From Burkholderia cepacia (GTDB lineage: Bacteria > Pseudomonadota > Gammaproteobacteria > Burkholderiales > Burkholderiaceae), in contig NZ_CP073637.1 of assembly GCF_029962485.1 (NCBI RefSeq), forward strand, positions 2,914,001 through 2,978,000: a DNA stretch of 64,000 bases. The letters run 5' to 3'. The notes under the pieces are model-generated. The model searched no databases, was not told the origin of the DNA, and saw nothing but the letters and a program-made list of their open reading frames with translations. Made by a program: the position numbers and the translations under genes. Position 1 is the first letter of the stretch. Every line of letters begins with the position of its first letter. Positions 9,374-17,593 of this stretch are shown in pieces.

Positions 9374-10221
9374 TTGACGGCCCCGAACGTGAGCCCGCGC
9401 ACGAGCTGCTTCTGCGACAGCCAGCCGACGATCAGGATCGGCGCGACGGCCAGCAGGGAGGCGGCGGACAGCTTCGCCCAGAACAACCCTTCGGGGCTCG
9501 AGTACGACGCGATGAACACGGTCAGCGGCGCGGCGTTCGAACTCGACAGGTTGATGCTCCAGAACGCCTCGTTCCACGACAGGATGACGAGCAGCAGCGC
9601 GGTGGATGCAAGCCCCGGCAGCGCCATCGGCATCAGCAGGTAGACGATCTCCTGCCACGTCGACGCGCCGTCGATGCGCCCGGCCTCGAGGATGTCCTTC
9701 GGAATTTCGTTGAAGTACGTGAAGGTCATCCATACCGCGATCGGCAGGTTGATCAGCGTGTAGACGATCACGAGCCCCGACACCGTGTCGAGCAGCCCCG
9801 CGTTCTTCCACAGCAGATAGATCGGCACGAGCACACCGACCGACGGCATCATCTTCGTCGACAGCATCCACAGCAGCACCTTCTGCGTGCGATGGTTCGG
9901 GAAGAACGCCATCGCGTACGCGGCCGGCACCGCGAACAGCAACGAGATCACCGTGACGCCGGCCGAGATCAGCACCGAATTCCACGCGAACGCGAAGTAG
10001 TTGCTGCGTGCGAACACCTCGCGGAAGCTGTCGAGCGTCGGCATGAAGAACAGCGTCGACGCATACGCTTGCTGCTCGGTCTTGAACGCGGTGATCGCCA
10101 TCCAGAAGATCGGGAAGAACAGCAGCAGCGCGATCAGCCACGCGAGCGTGCCGGGCAGCGCGCGCCGCACGAGGTCGAACACGGCCGGCACGCGCCGGCC
10201 TTCGAAGGTCAGGTCGCTCAT
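9370..10221 (-). CDS. Polyol ABC transporter permease (MalG/SmoG type)
   Basis: Inner-membrane permease of 283 residues with six predicted transmembrane segments, the first at about residues 24-44. The family EAA loop that contacts the ATPase is visible near residues 178-198 (EIPKDILEAGRIDGASTWQE). A GGG-type ribosome site is weak, but the ATG at 10221 overlaps the stop of the partner permease by 4 bp, which fixes the start. The stop in turn overlaps the HAD gene. With the MalF-type partner it forms the translocation channel for polyols delivered by the binding protein at 11280-12605. Confidence 0.92.
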   Translation of the reverse strand: MSDLTFEGRRVPAVFDLVRRALPGTLAWLIALLLFFPIFWMAITAFKTEQQAYASTLFFMPTLDSFREVFARSNYFAFAWNSVLISAGVTVISLLFAVPAAYAMAFFPNHRTQKVLLWMLSTKMMPSVGVLVPIYLLWKNAGLLDTVSGLVIVYTLINLPIAVWMTFTYFNEIPKDILEAGRIDGASTWQEIVYLLMPMALPGLASTALLLVILSWNEAFWSINLSSSNAAPLTVFIASYSSPEGLFWAKLSAASLLAVAPILIVGWLSQKQLVRGLTFGAVK

Positions 10222-11165
10222 TTCTCGTACTCTCCCTTCAGGTTGCGCGCGAGCATCCGCACGAGGAAGAACGACACGACGTTCGCGACCACCACGGCGA
10301 TGATGCCGCCCGCGGACGCGAGGCCGACGTCGAACTGCTGCAGCCCGAGCGCGTAGATCAGGTAGGACAGGTTAGTCGTCGCGTCGCCGGGGCCGCCGCC
10401 GGTCGTCGTGTAGATCTCCGCGAAGATCGACAGCAGGAAGATGGTCTCCATCATCACGACCACGGCGATCGCGCGCTTCAGGTGCGGCAGCGTGATGTAG
10501 AAGAACATCGCGATCGGGCCCGCGCCGTCGATGCGCGCGGCTTCCTTCTGCTCCTGGTCGAGCGACTGGATCGCGGTGAACAGGATCAGGAACGCGAACG
10601 GCAGCCACTGCCACGCGACGATGATGATCACCGCGGTGAGCGGGTAATCGGCGAACCAGTCGATCGGCGTCATGCCAAGCGCGCGCATCGCGTTCGCGAC
10701 CAGGCCGTATACCGGGTGCAGGATCATGTTCTTCCAGATCAGCGCGGACACCGTCGGCATCACGAAGAACGGCGCGATCGCGAGCAGGCGCGCGACGCCC
10801 TGCCCGTAGAACTTGCGGTCGAACAGCACGGCCATCAGCACGCCGCCGACCACCGTGATCGCGAGCACCGCGCCGATCAGCACGAGCGTGTGCCAGATCG
10901 CGGGCAGGAACGACGGATCGGTCGCGAGGAAGCGGTAGTTGTCGAATCCGGCAAAACCCTTCACGTCCGGGTTCAGCAGGTTGTAACGCGAGAACGAATA
11001 CCAGATCGTCATCGCGAGCGGAATCGACATCCACAGCAGCAGCACCGCGACGGACGGCGACACGAGCCAGCTCGCGCCGCCGCGCGCACGGCGCGGCGCG
11101 CCCGGCGGCGACGACGCGTCGCCGACCGGCGACGCATGGCTCAGGGGAAGACGTAAATGACGCAT
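10218..11165 (-). CDS. Polyol ABC transporter permease (MalF/SmoF type)
   Basis: Inner-membrane permease of 315 residues, the first of the pair. After a basic N-terminal tail it has transmembrane segments from about residue 33 (LVSPSVAVLLLWMSIPLAM) and an EAA loop near residue 216 (SLDQEQKEAARIDGAGP). The ATG at 11165 is preceded by a purine-rich GGAGGGA stretch. It follows the binding-protein gene after a 114-bp gap that contains a long hairpin, and it overlaps the second permease by 4 bp. It belongs with the polyol branch of the carbohydrate uptake transporter 1 family. Confidence 0.92.
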   Translation of the reverse strand: MRHLRLPLSHASPVGDASSPPGAPRRARGGASWLVSPSVAVLLLWMSIPLAMTIWYSFSRYNLLNPDVKGFAGFDNYRFLATDPSFLPAIWHTLVLIGAVLAITVVGGVLMAVLFDRKFYGQGVARLLAIAPFFVMPTVSALIWKNMILHPVYGLVANAMRALGMTPIDWFADYPLTAVIIIVAWQWLPFAFLILFTAIQSLDQEQKEAARIDGAGPIAMFFYITLPHLKRAIAVVVMMETIFLLSIFAEIYTTTGGGPGDATTNLSYLIYALGLQQFDVGLASAGGIIAVVVANVVSFFLVRMLARNLKGEYEK

Positions 11166-11227
11166 GATCGGAGTCCCTCCGGTTGATGCGCGGGCGAAAC
11201 CGGCCTGCCCGCCTTTCAGCTTCGCCG

Positions 11228-11261
11228 GCCCGCACCGTGCGCGACGGCGCGCGGTGCGGGC
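11228..11261. other. Stem-loop between binding-protein and permease genes
   Basis: A 10-bp perfect stem (11228-11237 with 11252-11261) extends inward through a G-U pair and four more pairs (39-42 with 47-50) to a 4-base loop. It lies just after the binding-protein stop codon and lacks a T-tract. Hairpins at this position in ABC operons, for example after malE, protect the upstream mRNA so that binding protein is made in excess over permease. That role is inferred here. Confidence 0.6.
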
Positions 11262-11279
11262 TGCACGGCGTCCTGCGCG

Positions 11280-12605
11280 TTACTTCTTGTAGCCGGCCTG
11301 CCGCACCGCGCGGTCGGCGGCGGCCTGCCCGGCGGCGAGCGCCTGGTCGACCGTCATCTGGCCCGCGACCGCACCGGCGATCGATTGGCCGACCACCGTG
11401 CCGAACGACTGGAATTCAGGAATCCCGACGTACTGCACGCCCGTGTACGGCACCTTCTTCAGCGACGGATCGTTCGGGTCGGCCGTCTCGATCGCCTTCA
11501 GCACGAAGTCCGAGAACGGCGCGGCGGCCTTGTACTCGGGGCGCTGATACGTCGACGTGCGGGTGCCCGGCGGCACCGACGCCCAGCCCTCGTCCTTGCC
11601 GGCCATCTCGATGTACTGCTTCGACGTCGCCCACGCGATGAACTTGCGCGCGGCGTCCTGCTGCTTCGACGTCTTCGGCACGGCCAGCGCCCACGCCCAC
11701 AGCCAGTGCGAACCCTTCGGCGTGGCGGCGACGGGCGCGGCCGCGAAGCCGATCTTGTCGGCCACCTGCGACTGCTGCTTGTTGTAGAGCATGCCGGCCG
11801 CGACCGTCGCGTCGATCCACATCGCGCACTTGCCCGATGCGGTGAGCGTCAAGTTCTCGTTGAAGCCGTTCGAGCTCGCTCCCGGCGGGCCGTCTTTCTT
11901 CAGCAGGTTCACGTAGAACGTGATCGCCTTCTTCCATTCAGGCGACGTGAGCTGCGCGTTCCAGTTCTCGTCGAACCAGCGCCCGCCGAACGTGTTCACG
12001 ACCGTCGACACGAACGCCATGTTCTCGCCCCAGCCGGCCTTGCCGCGCAGGCAGATCCCGTAGGTGCCCTTCGACTTGTCGGTGAGCTTGTCCGCGAATT
12101 CGGCGATCTGGTCGTAGGTCGGCTGGTCGGGCATCTTCAGCCCCTTCGCCGCGAACAGGTCCTTGCGGTAGAACGTCATCGAGCTTTCGACGTAGAACGG
12201 CAGCGCGTAGAGCTGGCCGTTGTACGACAGGCTGTCGCGCGCTGTCTTCACGATGTCGTTCAGGTCGTAGTCGGCTGGCAGGCCCGTCATCGGCGCGAGC
12301 CAGCCGCGCTTGCCCCACTGCGGCGTCTCGTAGGTGCCGATCGCCATCACGTCGAACTGGCCGCTGCCGGTCGTGATGTCGGTCGTCGCACGCTGGCGCA
12401 GCACGTTTTCCTCGAGGATCACCCAGTTCAGCTTGATGTCGGGGTTCGCCTTCTCGAACGCCGGCGACAGCTTCTTCAGCTCGATCATGTCGGGGTTGTT
12501 CAGCGTCGCGATCGTCAGCGTGCCGGCGGACACGGCGCAGGCCGCCGTCGCGAGCGCGGCTCCGGCGAAGCAGCGTGCGGCGGCGTCGAGCATCTTTCGT
12601 TGCAT
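11280..12605 (-). CDS. Polyol ABC transporter periplasmic substrate-binding protein
   Basis: Exported solute-binding protein of 441 residues (family 1, SmoE/MtlE type). The signal peptide covers about residues 1-27 and ends at AVSA. The mature protein begins GTLTIATLNNPDMIELKKLSPAFE and keeps family landmarks such as VMAIGTYETPQWGKRGWLAPM and the aromatic-rich YALPFYVESSMTFYRKDLF. ATG 12605 has an AGGAGA ribosome site; upstream in-frame sequence is basic and non-conserved. It is the fourth gene of the operon and is followed by a hairpin. Relatives in Rhodobacter and Pseudomonas bind sorbitol, mannitol and arabitol, so this importer probably feeds both the dehydrogenase at 15051-15827 and DalD. 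Confidence 0.92.
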   Translation of the reverse strand: MQRKMLDAAARCFAGAALATAACAVSAGTLTIATLNNPDMIELKKLSPAFEKANPDIKLNWVILEENVLRQRATTDITTGSGQFDVMAIGTYETPQWGKRGWLAPMTGLPADYDLNDIVKTARDSLSYNGQLYALPFYVESSMTFYRKDLFAAKGLKMPDQPTYDQIAEFADKLTDKSKGTYGICLRGKAGWGENMAFVSTVVNTFGGRWFDENWNAQLTSPEWKKAITFYVNLLKKDGPPGASSNGFNENLTLTASGKCAMWIDATVAAGMLYNKQQSQVADKIGFAAAPVAATPKGSHWLWAWALAVPKTSKQQDAARKFIAWATSKQYIEMAGKDEGWASVPPGTRTSTYQRPEYKAAAPFSDFVLKAIETADPNDPSLKKVPYTGVQYVGIPEFQSFGTVVGQSIAGAVAGQMTVDQALAAGQAAADRAVRQAGYKK

Positions 12606-12666
12606 GGCATGTCTCCTGTGTTTGTTCGAAGTGTCGTCGGTCTTGCGTCGTTTCCTTCGCGGCCTG

Positions 12667-14028
12667 TCACGCCGGCCGCTGCATTCCGCACGCGCGCGCA
12701 TAGTGCGCGATCACGTCGCGTATCCGGTGGCGCACCCACGCGCGCGGCTCCCTCGCGAGCCCACCCGCGCGGCACGCCGCGTAGACATCCGGCAGCCACT
12801 GCGCGACGAGCGTCTCCGGCACCGGCTGCCGCGCGAGGTTGTCGAACAGCTGCTCGACCGCGGCCGCAACGGACGGCTGCAGCCAGTAGTAGCGGATCCG
12901 GTCGCTGTAGCTGAACTGGCGCGCGAGCCGCTGCTCGGTCTCGTCGCCGCGGTAGTACGGCGCCCAGTGTTCGGGCTGCGCGCGCATCGCGGCATCGACC
13001 ACATCGCGCAGGCGCGAACGCTGCGCGACGTCACCGATCAGCGCATCCTCGATGAACGTCAGCGCGAACAGCGCCTCGCGCAGCGCGAACGTCAGCGCGG
13101 GGCCGACCTTCAGCACCGCGAAATGGTCGCGCACGAGCGCGGCGAGCGCGCCTTCGGTCTGGTAATCGGTCGAGTGCGCCTCGAACACGAGGTGCGGTGT
13201 CTGCAGGATACTCGCGCCGAGCGACGCCGCCTTCGCACTGTCGTAGTCGAGTACGTGACGATCGTCGAAGTCGACGCCCGGCTGCGCGACGATCGCCACG
13301 ACACGCGCCCAGGCGTCGTCGAGCCCGGCATCCGCAAACGCACGACGGTGTGCATCGAGCGTCGCCGCGATGCTGTCGCTGCGCGTGACCGCGATCTGCG
13401 CGATCGCCGCATCGTCCCCTTCGTTCGCGCCGCCGCTCACTTCGCCGCCCGGCGTCGGCACTTCGGTGCCGATCACGTAGACGGGCGCGATACCGGCGCG
13501 CCGGGCCGCGTCTTCCGCCGCGCGGCACAGCTCGGCCGCGCGTGCGGCGATCGTGCGGTCGTCGAGCCGCACCGGATCGTCCGCGCACGCCATGCTCGCA
13601 TCGAGGTGGATCTTCTCGAAGCCGGCCTCGACGTACGCGGCGACCATCGCGACGGCCTCGCGCATCGCGTCGGCCGCGCGGCGGTGCCGCCACGGGTTCG
13701 GGCCGAGATGGTCGCCGCCGAGCACGAGCGCCGACGGCGCGAGCCCGCAACGCGCCGCGATCGCATCGACGTCACGGCGGAAATCGGCGGGCGTCATGCC
13801 CGTATAGCCGCCGAGATGGTTCACCTGGTTGCAGGTCGCCTCGATCAGGAGCGGCGAGCCGTCCGCGCGCGCGGCTTCGCACGCGGCTTCCAGAACGAGC
13901 CGGTGCGCACTGCAGATCGAATAGATGCCGCGCTGCGCGTCGGCGCGGTTCGCGTCGAAGATCATCCGCAGCACCGCGTCCGCATGGGCGGTGCGCGGGC
14001 GTTCGGCGAAGGTCGTCAGGCCGGACAT
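12667..14028 (-). CDS. gatZ: GatZ/KbaZ family protein; probable tagatose-6-phosphate 4-epimerase
   Basis: Cytosolic TIM-barrel protein of 453 residues, full length for the GatZ/KbaZ family. Conserved blocks are IYSICSAHRLVLEAA, LIEATCNQVNHLGGYTGM, LVLGGDHLGPNPWRH, EKIHLDASMACADD and VYVIGTEVPTPGGE. GatZ was first described as the non-catalytic partner of the tagatose-bisphosphate aldolase GatY. As I recall, stand-alone members in Agrobacterium polyol pathways are D-tagatose-6-phosphate 4-epimerases making fructose-6-phosphate. No gatY/kbaY is in this window and the gene sits with a sugar kinase and a polyol dehydrogenase, so I favour the epimerase. The start overlaps the kinase stop by 13 bp, indicating coupling. 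The exact reaction is inferred. Confidence 0.85.
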   Translation of the reverse strand: MSGLTTFAERPRTAHADAVLRMIFDANRADAQRGIYSICSAHRLVLEAACEAARADGSPLLIEATCNQVNHLGGYTGMTPADFRRDVDAIAARCGLAPSALVLGGDHLGPNPWRHRRAADAMREAVAMVAAYVEAGFEKIHLDASMACADDPVRLDDRTIAARAAELCRAAEDAARRAGIAPVYVIGTEVPTPGGEVSGGANEGDDAAIAQIAVTRSDSIAATLDAHRRAFADAGLDDAWARVVAIVAQPGVDFDDRHVLDYDSAKAASLGASILQTPHLVFEAHSTDYQTEGALAALVRDHFAVLKVGPALTFALREALFALTFIEDALIGDVAQRSRLRDVVDAAMRAQPEHWAPYYRGDETEQRLARQFSYSDRIRYYWLQPSVAAAVEQLFDNLARQPVPETLVAQWLPDVYAACRAGGLAREPRAWVRHRIRDVIAHYARACGMQRPA

Positions 14029-14972
14029 GCGATACCTCGTTCGGTCAGGAAGCGGTCGATCTCGGCCGCGCTGCTGTTGCCTTCCATCGGGCCGCGCCGC
14101 GTGACCGCGATCGCACCGGCCGCATTCGCGCGGCGCAAGGCGGCATCGATCGGCACGCCCGCGACGAGGCTCGCAACGAGCGTGCCGCCGAAGCAGTCGC
14201 CGGCGCCGGTCGGGTCGACTTCGTCGACCGGAAAGGCGGATGCGTCGACGCGGTTCGCGCGGTCGAACGCGACGCTGCCTTGCGCGCCGCGCTTCAGCAC
14301 GACACGCTCCAGCAACGGATGCGTCGCGAGCAGGCCCGCGATCGCGCGCTCGGCCGGCTGCGGCCCGCAGAAGAACGGCAGGTCGGCCTCGCTCGGCATG
14401 AACAGGTGGCACGCGGCGAGCATCTCGTCGAGCGCCGCGCGCATCGGGCGAAAGCTCAGCATCTCGGGGCGCACGTTCGGATCGAACGACACCTTTGCGC
14501 CGGCGCGCGCGGCCTCGATCACGCCGCGCTGCACGGCCGCGATCGCCGATTCGCTCGTCAGCGACGAGCCCATCACGTGGAAATAGCGGCAGCCGTCGAA
14601 CATCGCGGGATCGACGTCCGATGCATCGACGCACGCGGCCGCGCTGGTGGACAGCGTGAAGACGAAGCTGCGCGAACCGTCGTCGCGATACGCGACGAAT
14701 GCGGTGCCGGTCGGACGTGAGACGCGGCGGATGCGCGCCACCTCGACACCGTCGCGTTCGAGCCGCGCGACGATCGCGTCGCCGAACGCGTCGCGGCCGA
14801 CGCAGCCCGCATACGCGACGCGTGCACCGAGCCGTGCGGCCTGGTCGGCGAAGATCGCCGGCGCGCCGCTCGGGAACGGCCCCGCGAACAGGCCTGGCGT
14901 CTCGAAACCCTGGCCGCGCTCGGCGGCGACGAATTCGGCGAGCAGTTCGCCGGCGACGACGATCTCGGCCAT
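14016..14972 (-). CDS. PfkB family sugar kinase
   Basis: ATP-dependent cytosolic sugar kinase of 318 residues, ribokinase/PfkB superfamily. The N-terminal substrate region is GELLAEFVA with SGAPAIFADQAARLG, and the second signature DPTGAGDCFGG near the C-terminus supplies the catalytic base Asp259 and anion hole. It lies between the polyol dehydrogenase (78 bp upstream) and gatZ (13-bp overlap), so its substrate should be the ketose made by the dehydrogenase, such as tagatose or fructose, phosphorylated at C6 or C1. Annotation pipelines often call such genes fructokinase; the sequence alone does not decide. Confidence 0.88.
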   Translation of the reverse strand: MAEIVVAGELLAEFVAAERGQGFETPGLFAGPFPSGAPAIFADQAARLGARVAYAGCVGRDAFGDAIVARLERDGVEVARIRRVSRPTGTAFVAYRDDGSRSFVFTLSTSAAACVDASDVDPAMFDGCRYFHVMGSSLTSESAIAAVQRGVIEAARAGAKVSFDPNVRPEMLSFRPMRAALDEMLAACHLFMPSEADLPFFCGPQPAERAIAGLLATHPLLERVVLKRGAQGSVAFDRANRVDASAFPVDEVDPTGAGDCFGGTLVASLVAGVPIDAALRRANAAGAIAVTRRGPMEGNSSAAEIDRFLTERGIACPA

Positions 14973-15050
14973 CAGGCGTGCCCTCCCCGTTCGACGGCGG
15001 CCGAGTCGTCGCGGACCGGCCGGCAGGTTGCGCGTGCGAGCAGCCCCACG

Positions 15051-15827
15051 TCAGCTCATCCAGTTGCCGCCGTCGACATTCAGCGTCTGGGCGGTGATGT
15101 AATCGGCGTCGGCCGACGAGAGGAACAGAGCGGCGCCCGTCAGGTCGCCCGGTACGCCCATGCGGCCGAGCGGCACGGCTTCGCCGACGAGCCGCTTCTT
15201 CTCGCCGAGCGGCCGGTTCTCGTAGCGCGCGAAGAGGGCATCGACCTGCTCCCACATCGGCGTGTCGACGACGCCCGGCGCAATCCCGTTCACGTTGATC
15301 CGGTGCGGCGCGAGCGCGAGCGCGGCCGACTGCGTATAGCTGATCACCGCGGCCTTGGTCGCGCAGTAGTGCGAAACGAGCGCCTCGCCACGACGGCCGG
15401 CCTGCGACGACATGTTGACGATCTTGCCGCCGCGCCCCTGCTCAACCATCCGCTGTGCGACGGCCTGCATCAGGAAGAACAGCCCCTTCACGTTGACCGC
15501 GAACAGCCGGTCGAACACGTCCCACGATTCGTCGAGGATCGGGCGCATGTCGAACAGCGCCGCGTTGTTGAACAGGATGTCGACGCCGCCGAAGCGCTCG
15601 ACCGCCGTGGCGACGATCCGCTCGATGTCGTCGCGGCGCGTGACGTCCGCGGTGACGGCCACCGCGCGGCCGGGGTTCGCCTCGATCAGCCGCGCGAGCG
15701 AGCCGCTGGCGGGCTTCAGGTCGACGAGCACGCAACGTGCGCCCTCGTCCAGATAGCGTTGCGCGACCGCCTCGCCGATGCCGCTTGCGGCGCCCGTCAG
15801 GATCGCGACCTTGTCTTCCAGTCTCAC
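15051..15827 (-). CDS. Short-chain polyol 2-dehydrogenase (sorbitol/L-iditol/galactitol type)
   Basis: NAD-dependent SDR of 258 residues, first gene of the polyol operon. The Rossmann glycine motif is TGAASGIGEAV at about residues 11-21, the NNAA motif follows near residue 88, and the catalytic Ser-Tyr-Lys is in NMSSQAGRRGEALVSHYCATKAAV. The C-terminus ends in NVDGGNWMS. It closely resembles the Rhodobacter sphaeroides sorbitol dehydrogenase SmoS/galactitol dehydrogenase as I recall them, which oxidise polyols at C2 to fructose or tagatose. The start is a GTG at 15827 with a GGAGA ribosome site. An operator-like dyad lies 60-94 bp upstream. Confidence 0.9.
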   Translation of the reverse strand: MRLEDKVAILTGAASGIGEAVAQRYLDEGARCVLVDLKPASGSLARLIEANPGRAVAVTADVTRRDDIERIVATAVERFGGVDILFNNAALFDMRPILDESWDVFDRLFAVNVKGLFFLMQAVAQRMVEQGRGGKIVNMSSQAGRRGEALVSHYCATKAAVISYTQSAALALAPHRINVNGIAPGVVDTPMWEQVDALFARYENRPLGEKKRLVGEAVPLGRMGVPGDLTGAALFLSSADADYITAQTLNVDGGNWMS

Positions 15828-15886
15828 TGGCTGTCTCCGGTTCGTTCTGCTGTACGACGGTCACGAGGTGAGCGAACGCTCGCCGA

Positions 15887-15921
15887 CCGATCAATTGCTC
15901 TGTTAGTGATCGAATGATCGG
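15887..15921. promoter_or_regulatory. Probable SorC-type operator before polyol operon
   Basis: An imperfect inverted repeat: CCGATCAATTGCTC at 15887-15900 and GATCGAATGATCGG at 15908-15921, matching as a dyad at 11 of 14 positions with a 7-bp centre. The left arm, read on the opposite strand, is GAGCAATTGATCGG; the dalD half-site is GAGCAAATGATCGT. It is 60 bp upstream of the operon's GTG start. The rest of the 329-bp gap to zur holds the two divergent promoters and no gene. Confidence 0.65.
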
Positions 15922-16107
15922 ATACGCGATTCGCGCTGTCAAGGCGACACGACGGCTTTCTATGACGCGCTGCGGCACAACGGCGCATGACGACGGCCCG
16001 TCGCGCACGCCCGGCAAGGCGCGCGGCGCGCGGTGCGGCGCAGTGGGACCGACGGTGAAGGGGACGGAGCGAGGCGGGAAAGGGGAATTCGCGCTGCACG
16101 GCGCGAC

Positions 16108-16123
16108 GATACGTTATATCATC
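16108..16123. promoter_or_regulatory. Candidate Zur box before zur-znuACB
   Basis: An AT-rich imperfect dyad, GATACGTTATATCATC, stands out in GC-rich surroundings 33 bp before the zur start. Betaproteobacterial Zur sites contain a GTTATA...TATAAC core, of which only one half is well kept here. The position is right for autoregulation, the sequence match is weak. Confidence 0.35.
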
Positions 16124-16156
16124 GCCATACTTTGTTTCATCGCCCTGCTTCACGCC

Positions 16157-16618
16157 ATGGCTACCTCATCGTCCATTGACGCCCGGCTGTCCCGGGCCGA
16201 CGCATTCGCCGCCGAGCACGGGCTCGCGTGGACGCCGCTGCGCCGTCAGGTCTACGAACGCGTGCTGGCCGCGCAGCGCCCGATCGGCGCGTACGACCTG
16301 CTCGCCGAACTCGAACCGCAGCGCGGCCGCGTGCCGCCGACGACCGTCTATCGCGCGCTGGATTTCCTCGTCGAGCACGGCTTCATCCACCGGATCGAAT
16401 CGAAGAACGCGTTCTTCGCGTGCTGCGAGATCGGCGTGCCGCACGAAGGCCAGTTCCTGATCTGCGATTCGTGCGGCGACACCGTCGAGATTCCCGGCGG
16501 CGACCTCGCGAAGCAGTTGTCCGCGAGCGAGCCCGCGCACGGCTTCGAAGTCCACCACCAGGTCGTCGAGCTGAGCGGCCTGTGCGGGCACTGCAAGCGC
16601 AAGCCCGCGCAACGCTGA
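16157..16618 (+). CDS. zur: Fur family zinc uptake regulator Zur
   Basis: Zinc-sensing repressor of 153 residues. It has the Fur-family winged helix (TPLRRQVYERVLAAQRPIGAYDLL) and the recognition-helix region PPTTVYRALDFL. The metal-binding half carries two structural CxxC pairs, CDSC near residue 104 and CGHC near residue 145, as in Zur, and His residues in GFEVHHQVVELSGLC. ATG 16157 was chosen because the protein then has normal length; an upstream open frame to 15914 covers the promoter gap. znuA follows 46 bp downstream, which separates it from Fur proper and makes Zur the clear call. Confidence 0.9.
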   Translation: MATSSSIDARLSRADAFAAEHGLAWTPLRRQVYERVLAAQRPIGAYDLLAELEPQRGRVPPTTVYRALDFLVEHGFIHRIESKNAFFACCEIGVPHEGQFLICDSCGDTVEIPGGDLAKQLSASEPAHGFEVHHQVVELSGLCGHCKRKPAQR

Positions 16619-16664
16619 CGCTGAATCGCGCGGCCACGCGCCGCCCCTTCCAATGAGGAGTTTC

Positions 16665-17576
16665 ATGTCCATTGCCCTGAAGCGCGCGCCGCGGCGTGCC
16701 CTGTCGCCTGTTCGCTGGCTCGCCGCCGCCGTTGCCGCGCTGTCGCTCGCGGCGCCCGCGTTCGCGCAGGCCGCGACCGTCAACGTCGTCGCCGCCGAGA
16801 ATTTCTACGGCGACGTCGCGACGCAGATCGGCGGCAGCCACGTTGCGGTCACGAGCATCCTCAGCAATCCCGACCAGGATCCGCACCTGTTCGAAGCGAG
16901 CCCGAAGACGGCCCGTGCGCTCCAGCACGCGCAGGTCGTGATCTACAACGGCGCCGACTACGATCCTTGGATGGGCAAGCTGCTCGGCGCGTCGAAGCAG
17001 GCGAAGCGCGCGACGATCGTCGTCGCCGATCTGGTCGGCAAGAAGGCCGGCGACAACCCGCACCTGTGGTACGACCCGGCGACGATGCCGGCCGCCGCGC
17101 GCGCGATCGCGGCAGAACTCGGCCGCGCCGACCCGGCGAACAAGGCCGAGTACGATGCGAACCTGCAGAAGTTCGTCGCATCGCTGAAGCCCGTCGACGA
17201 CAAGGTCGCCGCGCTGCGCGCGAAGTACAAGGGCGTGCCGGTGACGGCCACCGAGCCCGTATTCGGCTACATGTCGGACGCGATCGGCCTCGACATGCGC
17301 AACCAGCGCTTCCAGCTCGCGACGATGAACGACACCGAAGCCAGCGCGCAGGACGTCGCCGCATTCGAGAACGACCTGCGCAAGAAGCAGGTGCGCGTGC
17401 TGATCTACAACAGCCAGGCCGAAGAACCGATGACCAAGCGCATGCTGAAGATCGCGCGCGACGGCGGCGTGCCGACCGTTAGCGTCACCGAGACGCAGCC
17501 GGCCGGCAAGACCTTCCAGCAATGGATGGCCGGCCAGCTCGACGCGCTCGGCAATGCGCTTTCAGCCGGCAAGTAA
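16665..17576 (+). CDS. znuA: Zinc ABC transporter periplasmic binding protein
   Basis: Periplasmic metal-binding lipocalin-like cluster A-I protein of 303 residues. The signal peptide (about 1-34) ends near AFAQA. Metal-ligand His residues are in DPHLFEAS near residue 71 and NPHLWYDP near residue 131, with an acidic ligand late in the protein. It lacks the long His-rich loop seen in Escherichia coli ZnuA; instead the ATPase ZnuC here has a His-rich tail. ATG 16665 is favoured over 16653 because GAGGAG lies just before it. The zur gene is upstream and znuC follows after 17 bp. The family also contains Mn importers; the Zur linkage argues for zinc. Confidence 0.88.
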   Translation: MSIALKRAPRRALSPVRWLAAAVAALSLAAPAFAQAATVNVVAAENFYGDVATQIGGSHVAVTSILSNPDQDPHLFEASPKTARALQHAQVVIYNGADYDPWMGKLLGASKQAKRATIVVADLVGKKAGDNPHLWYDPATMPAAARAIAAELGRADPANKAEYDANLQKFVASLKPVDDKVAALRAKYKGVPVTATEPVFGYMSDAIGLDMRNQRFQLATMNDTEASAQDVAAFENDLRKKQVRVLIYNSQAEEPMTKRMLKIARDGGVPTVSVTETQPAGKTFQQWMAGQLDALGNALSAGK

Positions 17577-17593
17577 TTGACACCCGTAACGAC

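Noticed and set aside
12667..15255. Long - strand frame that would fuse gatZ to upstream sequence
   Set aside because: The extra part is antisense-like, Arg-rich translation of another frame of the kinase gene; gatZ has its own ATG at 14028 and family length.
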